The notes: generated from the letters alone by a model not told the origin. Shown: positions 1 through 6,388, numbered from the stretch's first letter. The stretch is 7,126 nucleotides of DNA from a bacterium (GCA_026418655.1 JAOAAW010000003.1:1-7126), one strand, 5' to 3'. Numbers and translations: made by a program.

Positions 1-308
1 GTGGTATGGCTGTTGATGCCAATATTTTGATTTTTGAAAGAATAAGAGAAGAACTCAGATATGGTAAATCTGCGAAAGCAGCGATAGAAGCTGGTTATCA
101 TCGTGCCTGGTCTGCCATCCTTGATTCAAATATTACTACAATTATTACAGGAGCGATTCTTTTCTTTCTTGGAGAAGGACCTATAAAGGGTTTTGGATTG
201 ACATTATCCATAGGAATAATCGCAAATCTTTTCACTGCGGTTTTTGCAACAAAAGCAGTAGTTGACTTTGTTGTTGCTAACAGGGCTCTTGAAAAACTGA
301 GGATTTAA
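1..308 (+). CDS. secD: Protein translocase subunit SecD, C-terminal fragment (cut by left edge)
   Basis: Only the last ~102 codons are present; the frame is open from the left edge and ends at TAA 306-308. The fragment opens with GMAVDANILIFERIREE, the signature of the fourth transmembrane region of SecD, where the VDAN Asp/Asn pair is conserved in this RND-related family. Two more hydrophobic helices follow (roughly residues 35-53 and 62-88 of the fragment), with the usual GPIKGFGLTLSIGI stretch between them. SecD pairs with SecF in the inner membrane and uses the proton motive force to pull exported proteins out of SecYEG after SecA-driven translocation. The large periplasmic domain lies outside the window. 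secF starts at the base right after the stop codon, so this is the two-gene secD-secF form and not a fused SecDF. Identification is very secure. Confidence 0.96.
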   Translation, partial: GMAVDANILIFERIREELRYGKSAKAAIEAGYHRAWSAILDSNITTIITGAILFFLGEGPIKGFGLTLSIGIIANLFTAVFATKAVVDFVVANRALEKLRI

Positions 309-1199
309 ATGGAACTGATCAAAAATCCAAGAATTGATTTTCTGGGAAAGAGAAAATGGTTATATCTTTTTTCGCTTATATTGATAGTTCTTGGTATGAC
401 TGTTTTTAGCATCAGAGGCAGGTCAAATTTTGGTGTCGACTTTATCGGAGGAGACCTTTTACAGATCAAACTGAGTGCTTCAAGTTCGGTTGCTGCAGTT
501 CGTAATCAGCTAAAAAACCTTGGCATACCGGAGGTCACGGTTCAGGAAATAGGGGAGATGCGTGATGAGTTTATTATCAAATCGCCGCCTGATACTGCTG
601 ATAAAATTCTTGCTGCTCTCAAAGCAGGTTTCGGTGAGGAAAATGTGGAAGTACTTTCTAAGTCTGTTATTTCTCCTTCAATGAGTGTTACATTGAGAAA
701 GAGAGCGCTACTTGCATTTTTTACAGGCCTTATAGGAATCTTACTGTATCTGACAATAAGATTTGAGTTTCATTTTGCAGTTTGTGCAACAATTGCGATT
801 TTTCATGATTTGCTGGTTGTCATCGGTATCCTGGCACTTACAGGAAGAACAATTGATGGAACGATTATTGCAGCCTTACTGACAATTGCCGGATACTCGG
901 TCAATGACACAATAGTGATTTTTGATAGAATAAGAGAGAATCTTAAAAAAACTCGAACCAGAAATTACGGTGAATTATTTAATCAATCAATCAATGAAAC
1001 CCTGAGCAGGACGATTCTAACTGTCTTGACAGTTATTTTTGTTGATACACTTCTGTTAATATTTGGAGGTGAACCACTGAAAAATTTTGCATATGCTCTT
1101 CTTTTTGGTTTCATATTTGGAGCCTATTCTTCAATATTTATTGCTTCGGCAATTCTCATTGATTGGCAAAGAAAATTTGGGTTTAGATTTAATCTATGA
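309..1199 (+). CDS. secF: Protein translocase subunit SecF
   Basis: A 296-residue membrane protein, a normal SecF length, partner of SecD in the SecDF complex that drives late steps of Sec export. A first transmembrane helix lies at about 17-35, followed by the family motif FGVDFIGG (41-48), a periplasmic domain to about 130, then five hydrophobic segments (about 132-151, 156-177, 184-206, 236-253, 261-284). The key motif AGYSVNDTIVIFDRIREN (194-211), matching the VDAN region of SecD, is intact. The ATG directly follows the secD stop and has GAGG at 299-302, six bases upstream. Two departures from the family are visible: Ile46 where DFTGG normally has Thr, and ISPSMS (121-126) where a VGPxVG-like segment is usual. 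The reading frame is intact, so these look like lineage divergence. The stop overlaps the rsmD start as ATGA. Confidence 0.97.
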   Translation: MELIKNPRIDFLGKRKWLYLFSLILIVLGMTVFSIRGRSNFGVDFIGGDLLQIKLSASSSVAAVRNQLKNLGIPEVTVQEIGEMRDEFIIKSPPDTADKILAALKAGFGEENVEVLSKSVISPSMSVTLRKRALLAFFTGLIGILLYLTIRFEFHFAVCATIAIFHDLLVVIGILALTGRTIDGTIIAALLTIAGYSVNDTIVIFDRIRENLKKTRTRNYGELFNQSINETLSRTILTVLTVIFVDTLLLIFGGEPLKNFAYALLFGFIFGAYSSIFIASAILIDWQRKFGFRFNL

Positions 1200-1777
1200 G
1201 GTTAACGGGTGGTATTCTAAAAGGAAGGAAACTTTTTTTTAGAAAGACGCCAAGTCTCAGACCAACACGAAATATTGTAAGAGAGGCGATCTTTGACATT
1301 TTAAGAGAAGATATACAGGGAAGCAGAGTACTTGAAATTTTTGCCGGAACAGGTTCTCTTGGGTTTGAGGCATTAAGCCGTGGAGCATTGTCTGTAGTTT
1401 TTGTTGATAATTATCCTCAATCGATAAGAATCCTTAAAAGAAATTGCAGGTTACTGAATCTTGAAAATAAAACAACAATTATAAAGATGGACACAGAAAA
1501 AGCTTTGAAAAAATTTTGCAAATCTGGTCAGATATTTGATGTGGTTTTGGCTGACCCTCCTTATAATATAGAAACCACAAAAATGAGACGAATTTTTCTG
1601 CAGGTTTCTACAATTTTGAATGAAGATGGTTTTTTTGTTGTTGAATTGAGTTCAAAAAGAAATGTTTTTGAAAGCCCAGAAAATTCTTCTCTTGAATTGA
1701 ACAAGGAAAGGAAATATGGTTCAACAAGAATACAGATATATAAGAAGAAAAGAACGCCTCGCAGTTTATCCGGGTAG
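1196..1777 (+). CDS. rsmD: 16S rRNA (guanine(966)-N(2))-methyltransferase RsmD
   Basis: A 193-residue Rossmann-fold methyltransferase that transfers a methyl group from S-adenosylmethionine to N2 of G966 in 16S rRNA (E. coli numbering) during small-subunit assembly. The family layout is complete: N-terminal MRLTGGILKGRKL, then RPTRNIVREAIFDIL (22-36), the SAM-binding loop LEIFAGTGSLGFEALSRGA (46-64), acidic Asp71 at the end of the next strand, and the catalytic DPPY (120-123). The family-typical ending YGSTRIQIY (174-182) is followed by an extra tail, KKKRTPRSLSG. The start overlaps the secF stop by four bases (ATGA) with no clear Shine-Dalgarno site, which suggests re-initiation after secF. 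The extra C-terminal tail lies wholly inside the overlap with coaD. rsmD next to coaD is a common bacterial arrangement. Confidence 0.94.
   Translation: MRLTGGILKGRKLFFRKTPSLRPTRNIVREAIFDILREDIQGSRVLEIFAGTGSLGFEALSRGALSVVFVDNYPQSIRILKRNCRLLNLENKTTIIKMDTEKALKKFCKSGQIFDVVLADPPYNIETTKMRRIFLQVSTILNEDGFFVVELSSKRNVFESPENSSLELNKERKYGSTRIQIYKKKRTPRSLSG
1703..1711 (+). promoter_or_regulatory. Ribosome binding site deciding the coaD start
   Basis: AAGGAAAGG lies inside rsmD and ends four bases before the ATG at 1716. No ATG, GTG or TTG occurs in the coaD frame between 1716 and the conserved core that begins near 1758, so this purine-rich site supports 1716 as the start despite the long overlap. Confidence 0.6.
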
Positions 1778-2237
1778 TTTTGATCCGGTTACAAATGGAC
1801 ATGTTGATATTATTGAGAGAAGTTTGAAATTTATTGACAGATTAATTATAAGCGTCACACATCATCCTGTTAAAAAACCCCTGTTTTCTTTCAGGGAAAG
1901 AATGGAAATGCTTCAGGGCGTTTTTCAGAAAAGAAGAGAAATTACTGTGGATTATTTTGACGGGCTGCTGGTTGACTACCTTGAGAAAAAAGGTATTTAT
2001 CTTGTGATACGCGGATTGAGAGCTGTTTCTGATTTTGATTATGAGTTTCAGATGGTTTTGACCAATAGAAAGTTACTTCCGCAAATTGAGACAATCTTTT
2101 TGACTCCCCGTGAAGAATATCTTTATTTAAGTTCTTCTCTGGTTAAAGAAATTGCGCGGTTGAATGGACCGGTTGAGAAATTTGTACCCGAAATCGTTGT
2201 AAAAAAACTTAAGGAAAAATTTTCTCTCACTCATTAA
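1716..2237 (+). CDS. coaD: Phosphopantetheine adenylyltransferase (CoaD)
   Basis: Catalyses the fourth step of coenzyme A synthesis in the cytoplasm: 4'-phosphopantetheine + ATP gives dephospho-CoA + pyrophosphate. The nucleotidyltransferase core is clear: YPGSFDPVTNGH (18-29) with the T-x-x-H motif at Thr26/His29, Lys53 before PLFSFRERMEML, RGLRAVSDFDYE (99-110) with the phosphate-binding arginines, and SSSLVKEIARLNG (139-151). The protein is 173 residues; the usual length is about 160, and the excess is at the N-terminus. Family members normally begin only a few residues before the equivalent of AVYPGSF, whereas here 14 residues precede it. Those codons overlap rsmD by 62 bases. An unusual start such as ATA 1740 cannot be excluded but has no ribosome binding site. 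rpmF follows after 13 bases. Function is very secure; the exact start is less so. Confidence 0.94.
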   Translation: MVQQEYRYIRRKERLAVYPGSFDPVTNGHVDIIERSLKFIDRLIISVTHHPVKKPLFSFRERMEMLQGVFQKRREITVDYFDGLLVDYLEKKGIYLVIRGLRAVSDFDYEFQMVLTNRKLLPQIETIFLTPREEYLYLSSSLVKEIARLNGPVEKFVPEIVVKKLKEKFSLTH

Positions 2238-2250
2238 ACAAGGAGAAAAA

Positions 2251-2451
2251 ATGACAACCTCAAGACGACATAGTAATAGTAGAAGAGACAGTCGAAGAAA
2301 AAATAACAAGAGAATCGTTCCTGTGGTACTTGTTAGATGTTCAAATTGCGGCGCAATGAAAATTCCTCACAGGGTGTGTCTGGAATGTGGCTATTACAAC
2401 GGAAAACCTGTAATTGTAAAGAAAATTAAAGAAAAGAAAGCTTCAAAGTAA
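2251..2451 (+). CDS. rpmF: 50S ribosomal protein L32
   Basis: A 66-residue basic protein of the large ribosomal subunit. The N-terminus is rich in Arg, Ser and Asn (SRRDSRRKNN, residues 10-19). Two Cys pairs follow, CSNC (30-33) and CLEC (43-46), the zinc-ribbon form of L32, with the family sequences MKIPHRVC and GYYNGKPVI around them. The C-terminal tail is Lys-rich. The usual VPKR start of the family is replaced by TTSR, so the normally conserved Pro and first Lys are missing although the rest aligns. A strong ribosome binding site (AGGAG, 2241-2245) precedes the ATG by five bases. The stop overlaps the plsX start by one base (TAATG), matching the widespread rpmF-plsX pair. The yceD/DUF177 gene often found just upstream is absent. 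Confidence 0.95.
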   Translation: MTTSRRHSNSRRDSRRKNNKRIVPVVLVRCSNCGAMKIPHRVCLECGYYNGKPVIVKKIKEKKASK

Positions 2452-3458
2452 TGATAAGAATTGCCATAGATGGAATGGGTGGTGATCATGCCCCTTTGGC
2501 TGTTATAAAGGGTATATTATTGTTTTTGGAAGAAGATAAATCTGACGCAGAAATAATCTGTGCCTGTACTAAGGATGTGCTTAAACATGTGGATAATAAG
2601 AAAGAATTACATGACCTGAAATTTGTTCTTTGTGAAAAATATATACCCATGGATCAGAAGCTATCATTATCAATTTTCAAGAATAAAGATACGACAATGC
2701 ACAAAATAATTGAGTTGCTCAAAGATAGGGAAGCAGATATTGCATTCAGTGCGGGTAATACCGCCCTTTTTGTTTCAATTGCTGTAAACGAGCTTGGAAT
2801 GATTACCGGTATAGACAGACCTGCAATCTGTGTGCATCTTCCAAATTTAAAAGATCGCCTTACGCTTTTCCTTGATGTCGGTGCGAATGTTTCTCCAAAA
2901 TCTATAAATCTTTATCAATATGCAGTTATGGGAAATTTTTATGCAGAAAGTGTTCTTGGTATACAGAGACCATCTGTGGCATTATTGAATATTGGTGAAG
3001 AACCAGGCAAAGGTGACGATCTCAGGCAGAATGTTTACAAGAAATTGTCTGAAAACTCCGTGATAAATTTCATAGGTAATATAGAAGGTCATGAGATATT
3101 TTCAGGTAAAGCAGATGTTATTGTTGCTGATGGATTTTGCGGAAATATTGTTCTCAAAGTCAGTGAAGGTATTGGAAGGGCTTTTAAAAATATAATGTTA
3201 CGGGAGATAAATAGATCCATTGCAGGTAAAATAGGCTTGTTCCTTGCAAAAAATTCAATAAGGAGATATGCCAGAAAGATAGATTATGCAGATTATGGGG
3301 GTGGAATTCTTCTCGGTGTCAATGGTATCGTGATTATTGGGCATGGTAGGTCATCACCTCGGGCAATATGTCAGGCACTTCACCTCGGGAAAAGAATAGC
3401 AACGAGTACTTTCATAGAAAAACTGAAGGAGTACAGGGAGAAATGGGGGCAGGAATAA
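2451..3458 (+). CDS. plsX: Phosphate acyltransferase PlsX
   Basis: Converts acyl-ACP plus inorganic phosphate to acyl-phosphate, the donor used by the membrane acyltransferase PlsY to begin phospholipid synthesis. PlsX is a peripheral membrane enzyme. The 335-residue length is normal. Family motifs appear in order: DGMGGDHAP (7-15), SAGNTALFV (100-108), LDVGANVSPKS (141-151), LLNIGEEPGKGDDL (178-191), FIGNIEGHEI (207-216), ADVIVADGFCGNIVLKVSEG (221-240) and a C-terminal GGGILLGVNGIVIIGHGRSS (283-302). The start codon shares one base with the rpmF stop, and only weak purine-rich sequence lies upstream, so translation probably depends on ribosomes finishing rpmF. The 3' end overlaps fabH by 16 bases. 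Placement beside the fab genes fits its use of their product, acyl-ACP. Confidence 0.96.
   Translation: MIRIAIDGMGGDHAPLAVIKGILLFLEEDKSDAEIICACTKDVLKHVDNKKELHDLKFVLCEKYIPMDQKLSLSIFKNKDTTMHKIIELLKDREADIAFSAGNTALFVSIAVNELGMITGIDRPAICVHLPNLKDRLTLFLDVGANVSPKSINLYQYAVMGNFYAESVLGIQRPSVALLNIGEEPGKGDDLRQNVYKKLSENSVINFIGNIEGHEIFSGKADVIVADGFCGNIVLKVSEGIGRAFKNIMLREINRSIAGKIGLFLAKNSIRRYARKIDYADYGGGILLGVNGIVIIGHGRSSPRAICQALHLGKRIATSTFIEKLKEYREKWGQE
3426..3440 (+). promoter_or_regulatory. Ribosome binding region of fabH
   Basis: AAGGAG at 3426-3431 lies 11 bases before the ATG at 3443, and a second purine block, GGGAG at 3436-3440, sits two bases before it. Both are inside the plsX coding sequence. They support 3443 over an in-frame ATG at 3368 that would add 25 residues unlike any FabH N-terminus. 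Confidence 0.6.
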
Positions 3459-4432
3459 TTGGTATTGGATCATATGTTCCGGACAGGGTTCTAACAAATG
3501 CAGACCTGGAGAAGATGGTTGATACTTCAGATGAATGGATAGTTACCAGAACAGGAATCAGAGAAAGAAGAATATGTCCTGAAGGAAAGGCTGCCTCTGA
3601 TCTGGGTACAGTTGCAGCAATAAGGGCTGTTGAGGATGCTGGAATTAAGGTACAGGAAATAGATATGATAATATGCGCGACGATTACCCCTGATATGGTC
3701 TTTCCTTCAACCGCATGTATAATTCAAAACAATATTGGCATTGAAAATATTCCCTGCTTTGATTTATCTGCAGCATGTTCAGGTTTTATATACGGACTTG
3801 AAATTGCCAGAAGTTTAATAGAAACACATAGATACAGAAATATTCTTGTTGTTGCTGCTGAATGTATGAGCAGAGTGACTGACTACACAGATAGGACAAC
3901 ATGCGTTCTACTTGGAGATGGAGCCGCTGCTGCTGTGGTTTCCAAAGTTGAAGATAATTATGGTATTCTTGACACATATCTCGGGGCTGCTGGAAAATAT
4001 AGTAATCTTCTTTATGTACCAGCAGGTGGTTCAAAAATACCAGCTTCACATGAGACAGTGGATAAAAGGATGCATTTTATGAAAATGGAGGGTTCAACTC
4101 TTTTCAGGATTGCTGTAAATGCAATGAGCGATTCCGTTAAAAAAATTATTGAGAGAAACAAAATTTCGCCTGAAGATATAGTTCTCTTTATACCCCATCA
4201 GGCTAATATCCGTATTATCCAGGGTGTTGCGAAATCTGCCTGCATTGCAATGGACAGGGTTTTTCTGAATATTGAGAAGTATGGCAATATGTCAGCAGCT
4301 TCGGTGGGAGTTGCTCTGGATGAGGCAGCAAAATCTGGAAAGATAAAGAAAAATGACCTTATTTGCATGGTTTCTTTCGGTGCAGGTCTCACTTGGGCTG
4401 CAAACCTTATAAAGTGGAGTAAAAATGACTGA
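3443..4432 (+). CDS. fabH: Beta-ketoacyl-ACP synthase III (FabH)
   Basis: Starts fatty acid chains by condensing an acyl-CoA primer (commonly acetyl-CoA) with malonyl-ACP. From the ATG at 3443 the protein is 329 residues, the usual size, and begins MGAGIIGIGSYVPDRVLTN as family members do. The catalytic triad is complete: Cys112 in DLSAACSGF, His252 in PHQANIRI and Asn282 in KYGNMSAASV. DTSDEWIVTRTGIRERR (27-43) includes Trp32 of the CoA-binding region. GDGAAAAVV (158-166) and the C-terminal SFGAGLTWAA (311-320) are also typical. Primer preference (straight or branched) cannot be judged from sequence alone. The gene overlaps plsX by 16 bases and fabD by 8 bases, consistent with translational coupling. 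Confidence 0.96.
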   Translation: MGAGIIGIGSYVPDRVLTNADLEKMVDTSDEWIVTRTGIRERRICPEGKAASDLGTVAAIRAVEDAGIKVQEIDMIICATITPDMVFPSTACIIQNNIGIENIPCFDLSAACSGFIYGLEIARSLIETHRYRNILVVAAECMSRVTDYTDRTTCVLLGDGAAAAVVSKVEDNYGILDTYLGAAGKYSNLLYVPAGGSKIPASHETVDKRMHFMKMEGSTLFRIAVNAMSDSVKKIIERNKISPEDIVLFIPHQANIRIIQGVAKSACIAMDRVFLNIEKYGNMSAASVGVALDEAAKSGKIKKNDLICMVSFGAGLTWAANLIKWSKND

Positions 4433-5360
4433 GATAAAAATCGGTGCAGTTTTTCCAGGGCAAGGTTCCCAGTATGTTGGAATGGGAAAAGAGTTGTATC
4501 AGAATTTCACTGTCGTTAAGGAGATATTTGATATTGGTAGTTCAATATGTGGTTTTGATATTGCCTCGATGTGTTTTGAGGGACCTATTGATAGATTAAC
4601 CGATACTGAGATATGTCAGGTCTGTGTTTTTGCTTTGAGCATTGCGTGCTGGAAAGTCTTTTATAATGAATTTTTGATAACTCCGGTATTTGCTGCTGGT
4701 CACAGCCTTGGTGAATACACTGCACTGACCTGTGCAGGTGCATTTTCTCTGAGTGATGCCTTCAATCTGGTGACGAAAAGAGCAAAATACATGAAAGAAG
4801 CAACACTGAAAAATCCTGGAACAATGGTTGCTGTACTCGGAAAAACATTTGATGAAATTACAAAGATTATAGAATCTTTTGAAAATCTATACATTTCAAA
4901 TATAAACGCCCCCGGACAGATCGTTGTTGGCGGGAAAAAAGAAGCAGTGAATGTTTTTTTACAGATGTGTGAAAAAAATGGTATTAAGTGTATACCTTTG
5001 AATGTTTCGGGAGCTTTTCATACACCACTGATGGAACAAGCATCTCAGCTTCTCGAAGAAGAAATTGACAGAATTACCGTTACAAGCTGTCAATTTTCTG
5101 TTTATTCTAATTATAATGGAGAAGTAATTTCACAACCAGAGGAAATTAGATTTGCGTTGAAGAAACAGATAATTTCTCCTGTACAGTGGGTAAAGACGAT
5201 AAAATCCGTCGAAAGTCAGGTGAAGTTGATAATTGAATTCGGGCCGCGAAAAGTACTTTCGGGTCTTATTAAAAAAATTGCACCGGATATGAATGTAGCC
5301 AATATCGAGGATGTGAAATCGTTTGAAAAAACTTATGAAGTTCTGAAGTTAATAACTTAA
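4425..5360 (+). CDS. fabD: Malonyl-CoA:ACP transacylase (FabD)
   Basis: Moves the malonyl group from malonyl-CoA to the phosphopantetheine arm of ACP, supplying the extender unit for FabH and FabF. The 311-residue length is typical. Active-site features are all present: the oxyanion-hole region PGQGSQ (11-16), the nucleophile Ser94 in GHSLGEY, Arg119 in TKRAKYM (binds the malonyl carboxylate), His199 in SGAFHTPLM and Gln248 in KKQIISPVQW. FGPRKVLSGLIKKI near the C-terminus is also a family feature. The ATG lies inside the end of fabH (8-base overlap) with GGAG at 4416-4419, five bases upstream. fabG follows after 15 bases. Confidence 0.96.
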   Translation: MTEIKIGAVFPGQGSQYVGMGKELYQNFTVVKEIFDIGSSICGFDIASMCFEGPIDRLTDTEICQVCVFALSIACWKVFYNEFLITPVFAAGHSLGEYTALTCAGAFSLSDAFNLVTKRAKYMKEATLKNPGTMVAVLGKTFDEITKIIESFENLYISNINAPGQIVVGGKKEAVNVFLQMCEKNGIKCIPLNVSGAFHTPLMEQASQLLEEEIDRITVTSCQFSVYSNYNGEVISQPEEIRFALKKQIISPVQWVKTIKSVESQVKLIIEFGPRKVLSGLIKKIAPDMNVANIEDVKSFEKTYEVLKLIT

Positions 5361-5365
5361 TCGAT

Positions 5366-5374
5366 GGGAGGAGG
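5366..5374 (+). promoter_or_regulatory. Extended ribosome binding site of fabG
   Basis: GGGAGGAGG lies between two in-frame ATG codons (5364 and 5376). It can serve only the downstream ATG, because nothing resembling a ribosome binding site precedes 5364. This fixes the fabG start at 5376 and makes the product 244 residues, the normal FabG length. It is among the strongest sites in the window. Confidence 0.75.
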
Positions 5375-5375
5375 A

Positions 5376-6110
5376 ATGGAAGATTTTTCCGGAAGGGTTG
5401 TGATTATTACCGGTGCAGCCGGCGGAATTGGTAGAGCACTGGCTGAAAAATTTGGTTTTGCTGGAGCAAATCTGGTACTATGGGATGTTATTCGACCGGA
5501 TGCTGTTAAAGAATCTTTGAATATTTCTGGAAGGATTATTAGTGATGAGGTTGATATAACCAAAAGCGTAAGTATTGAGACGGCTGTGTCTAATGTGATG
5601 TCTGAATTCGGCAGGGTGGATGTTCTGGTTAACAATGCAGGTATTACAAGGGATGCACTTGTACTTAGAATGAAAGAGGAGGACTGGGACAGGGTTATTG
5701 AGGTAAACTTGAAGGGATCCTTTTTGTGTAGTAAAATTATTGCCCATATTATGTGGTCTCAAAAATCAGGCAGGATTATCAATATTGCATCCGTGATAGG
5801 TCAGATAGGAAATATTGGACAGGTGAATTATTCAGCTTCAAAGGCTGGGATGATAGCCATGACAAAGACATGCGCAAGGGAATTTGCAAGATTCGGAGTA
5901 ACGGTTAACGCTGTGGCGCCGGGATATATTCAAACTCCTATGACTGAAAAAATTCCTGACAAGATAAAAAATCAGGTTTTAGAACGAATTCCCCTTGGAA
6001 GGTTCGGTACACCTATGGATGTTGCAGAACTTGTCTTATTTCTTGCTTCAGATAGGGCTTCTTATATAACGGGTCAGGTTTTTCGTGTTGATGGAGGGTT
6101 GGTGATGTAG
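5376..6110 (+). CDS. fabG: 3-oxoacyl-ACP reductase (FabG)
   Basis: A short-chain dehydrogenase/reductase that reduces 3-oxoacyl-ACP to (3R)-hydroxyacyl-ACP in each elongation cycle. The 244 residues contain the nucleotide-binding motif TGAAGGIG (12-19), the NNAG motif (86-89), the catalytic tetrad Asn111, Ser139, Tyr152 and Lys156 (NYSASKAGM), and NAVAPGYIQTPM (178-189). The ending ITGQVFRVDGGLVM is characteristic of FabG. The cofactor pocket is unusual. Asp37 ends the second strand (LVLWDV), and the basic residue common in NADPH-type FabG (TGASRGIG) is replaced by Gly16, which suggests NADH use. Position between fabD and acpP makes FabG far more likely than another SDR. The start is chosen from the ribosome binding site at 5366-5374. 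Confidence 0.94.
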   Translation: MEDFSGRVVIITGAAGGIGRALAEKFGFAGANLVLWDVIRPDAVKESLNISGRIISDEVDITKSVSIETAVSNVMSEFGRVDVLVNNAGITRDALVLRMKEEDWDRVIEVNLKGSFLCSKIIAHIMWSQKSGRIINIASVIGQIGNIGQVNYSASKAGMIAMTKTCAREFARFGVTVNAVAPGYIQTPMTEKIPDKIKNQVLERIPLGRFGTPMDVAELVLFLASDRASYITGQVFRVDGGLVM

Positions 6111-6112
6111 AG

Positions 6113-6129
6113 TGTTTTTACCAAAAACA
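6113..6129 (+). repeat. Small perfect inverted repeat (hairpin) before acpP
   Basis: TGTTTTT-ACC-AAAAACA forms a perfect 7-base-pair stem with a 3-base loop in the 29-base gap between fabG and acpP, ending just before the acpP ribosome binding site (GGAGGG, 6131-6136). The stem is mostly A-U with one G-C pair and lacks the GC-rich stem and trailing U run of a normal terminator. It could mark an mRNA processing or stabilising point, since ACP is usually needed in large excess over the Fab enzymes, or it may be chance in AT-rich DNA. Confidence 0.4.
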
Positions 6130-6139
6130 TGGAGGGATA

Positions 6140-6388
6140 ATGGAAAGAAGCGAAATCGAAAAAATGGTCAAGAGTATAGTAATGGAAAAACTTCAAGTCG
6201 AAGAGAGTGCAGTAGTGGAAAATGCATCTTTTGTGGATGATCTTGGTGCTGATTCTCTTGACACAGTGGAACTTGTGATGGATTTTGAGGAGAAGTTTGG
6301 AGTGGAGATTCCTGATGAGGATGCAGAAAAAATTAGGACAGTTGGTGATGCAATAAAATATCTTGAGGAGAAGACAAAAGATAAATGA
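6140..6388 (+). CDS. acpP: Acyl carrier protein (AcpP)
   Basis: A small acidic 82-residue protein that carries growing acyl chains as thioesters on a phosphopantetheine arm and passes them among FabD, FabH, FabG, FabF and PlsX. The attachment motif DDLGADSLD is present, with Ser39 as the modified residue. The helix II recognition sequence DTVELVMDFEEKFGVEIPDE (41-60) is near-canonical, and the C-terminal helix region TVGDAIKYLEEK is normal. A ribosome binding site (GGAGGG, 6131-6136) lies just upstream. A hairpin (6113-6129) sits in the gap after fabG. The TGA stop overlaps the fabF start as ATGA. The upstream coaD gene makes the CoA from which the prosthetic arm is taken. The transferase that attaches it (AcpS) is not in the window. 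Confidence 0.97.
   Translation: MERSEIEKMVKSIVMEKLQVEESAVVENASFVDDLGADSLDTVELVMDFEEKFGVEIPDEDAEKIRTVGDAIKYLEEKTKDK

Noticed and set aside
981..994. Short AATC tandem repeat in secF
   Set aside because: Three copies encoding normal SecF residues (NQSIN); the length is within chance.
2100..2127. Possible promoter within coaD (TTGACT, 16 bases, TTTATT)
   Set aside because: The -10 box is a poor match, and such pairs are frequent in AT-rich coding DNA. Nothing else supports a start of transcription before rpmF.
2211..2226. AT-rich near-palindrome at the end of coaD as a terminator
   Set aside because: The stem is short and almost all A-T, lies in coding sequence, and has no following U run. 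rpmF begins 13 bases after coaD.
3368..3442. Upstream in-frame ATG giving fabH 25 extra residues
   Set aside because: The added residues are read from another frame of plsX and do not resemble FabH. The ATG at 3443 has ribosome binding sequences and gives the normal length and N-terminus.
3786..4049. Minus-strand open frame inside fabH
   Set aside because: It lies wholly opposite a conserved FabH sequence. Its low-complexity Gln/Leu-rich product is a shadow of fabH codons such as the alanine-rich run.
5364..5375. ATG at 5364 as the fabG start (MGGGMED...)
   Set aside because: It overlaps the strong ribosome binding site for the ATG at 5376 and has no site of its own. The first four residues are just that site translated.
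6129..6140. Tiny frame MEG-stop overlapping the acpP start (ATGGAGGGATAATG)
   Set aside because: Its ATG has no ribosome binding site and it is made of the acpP site itself. A leader-peptide role is not supported.
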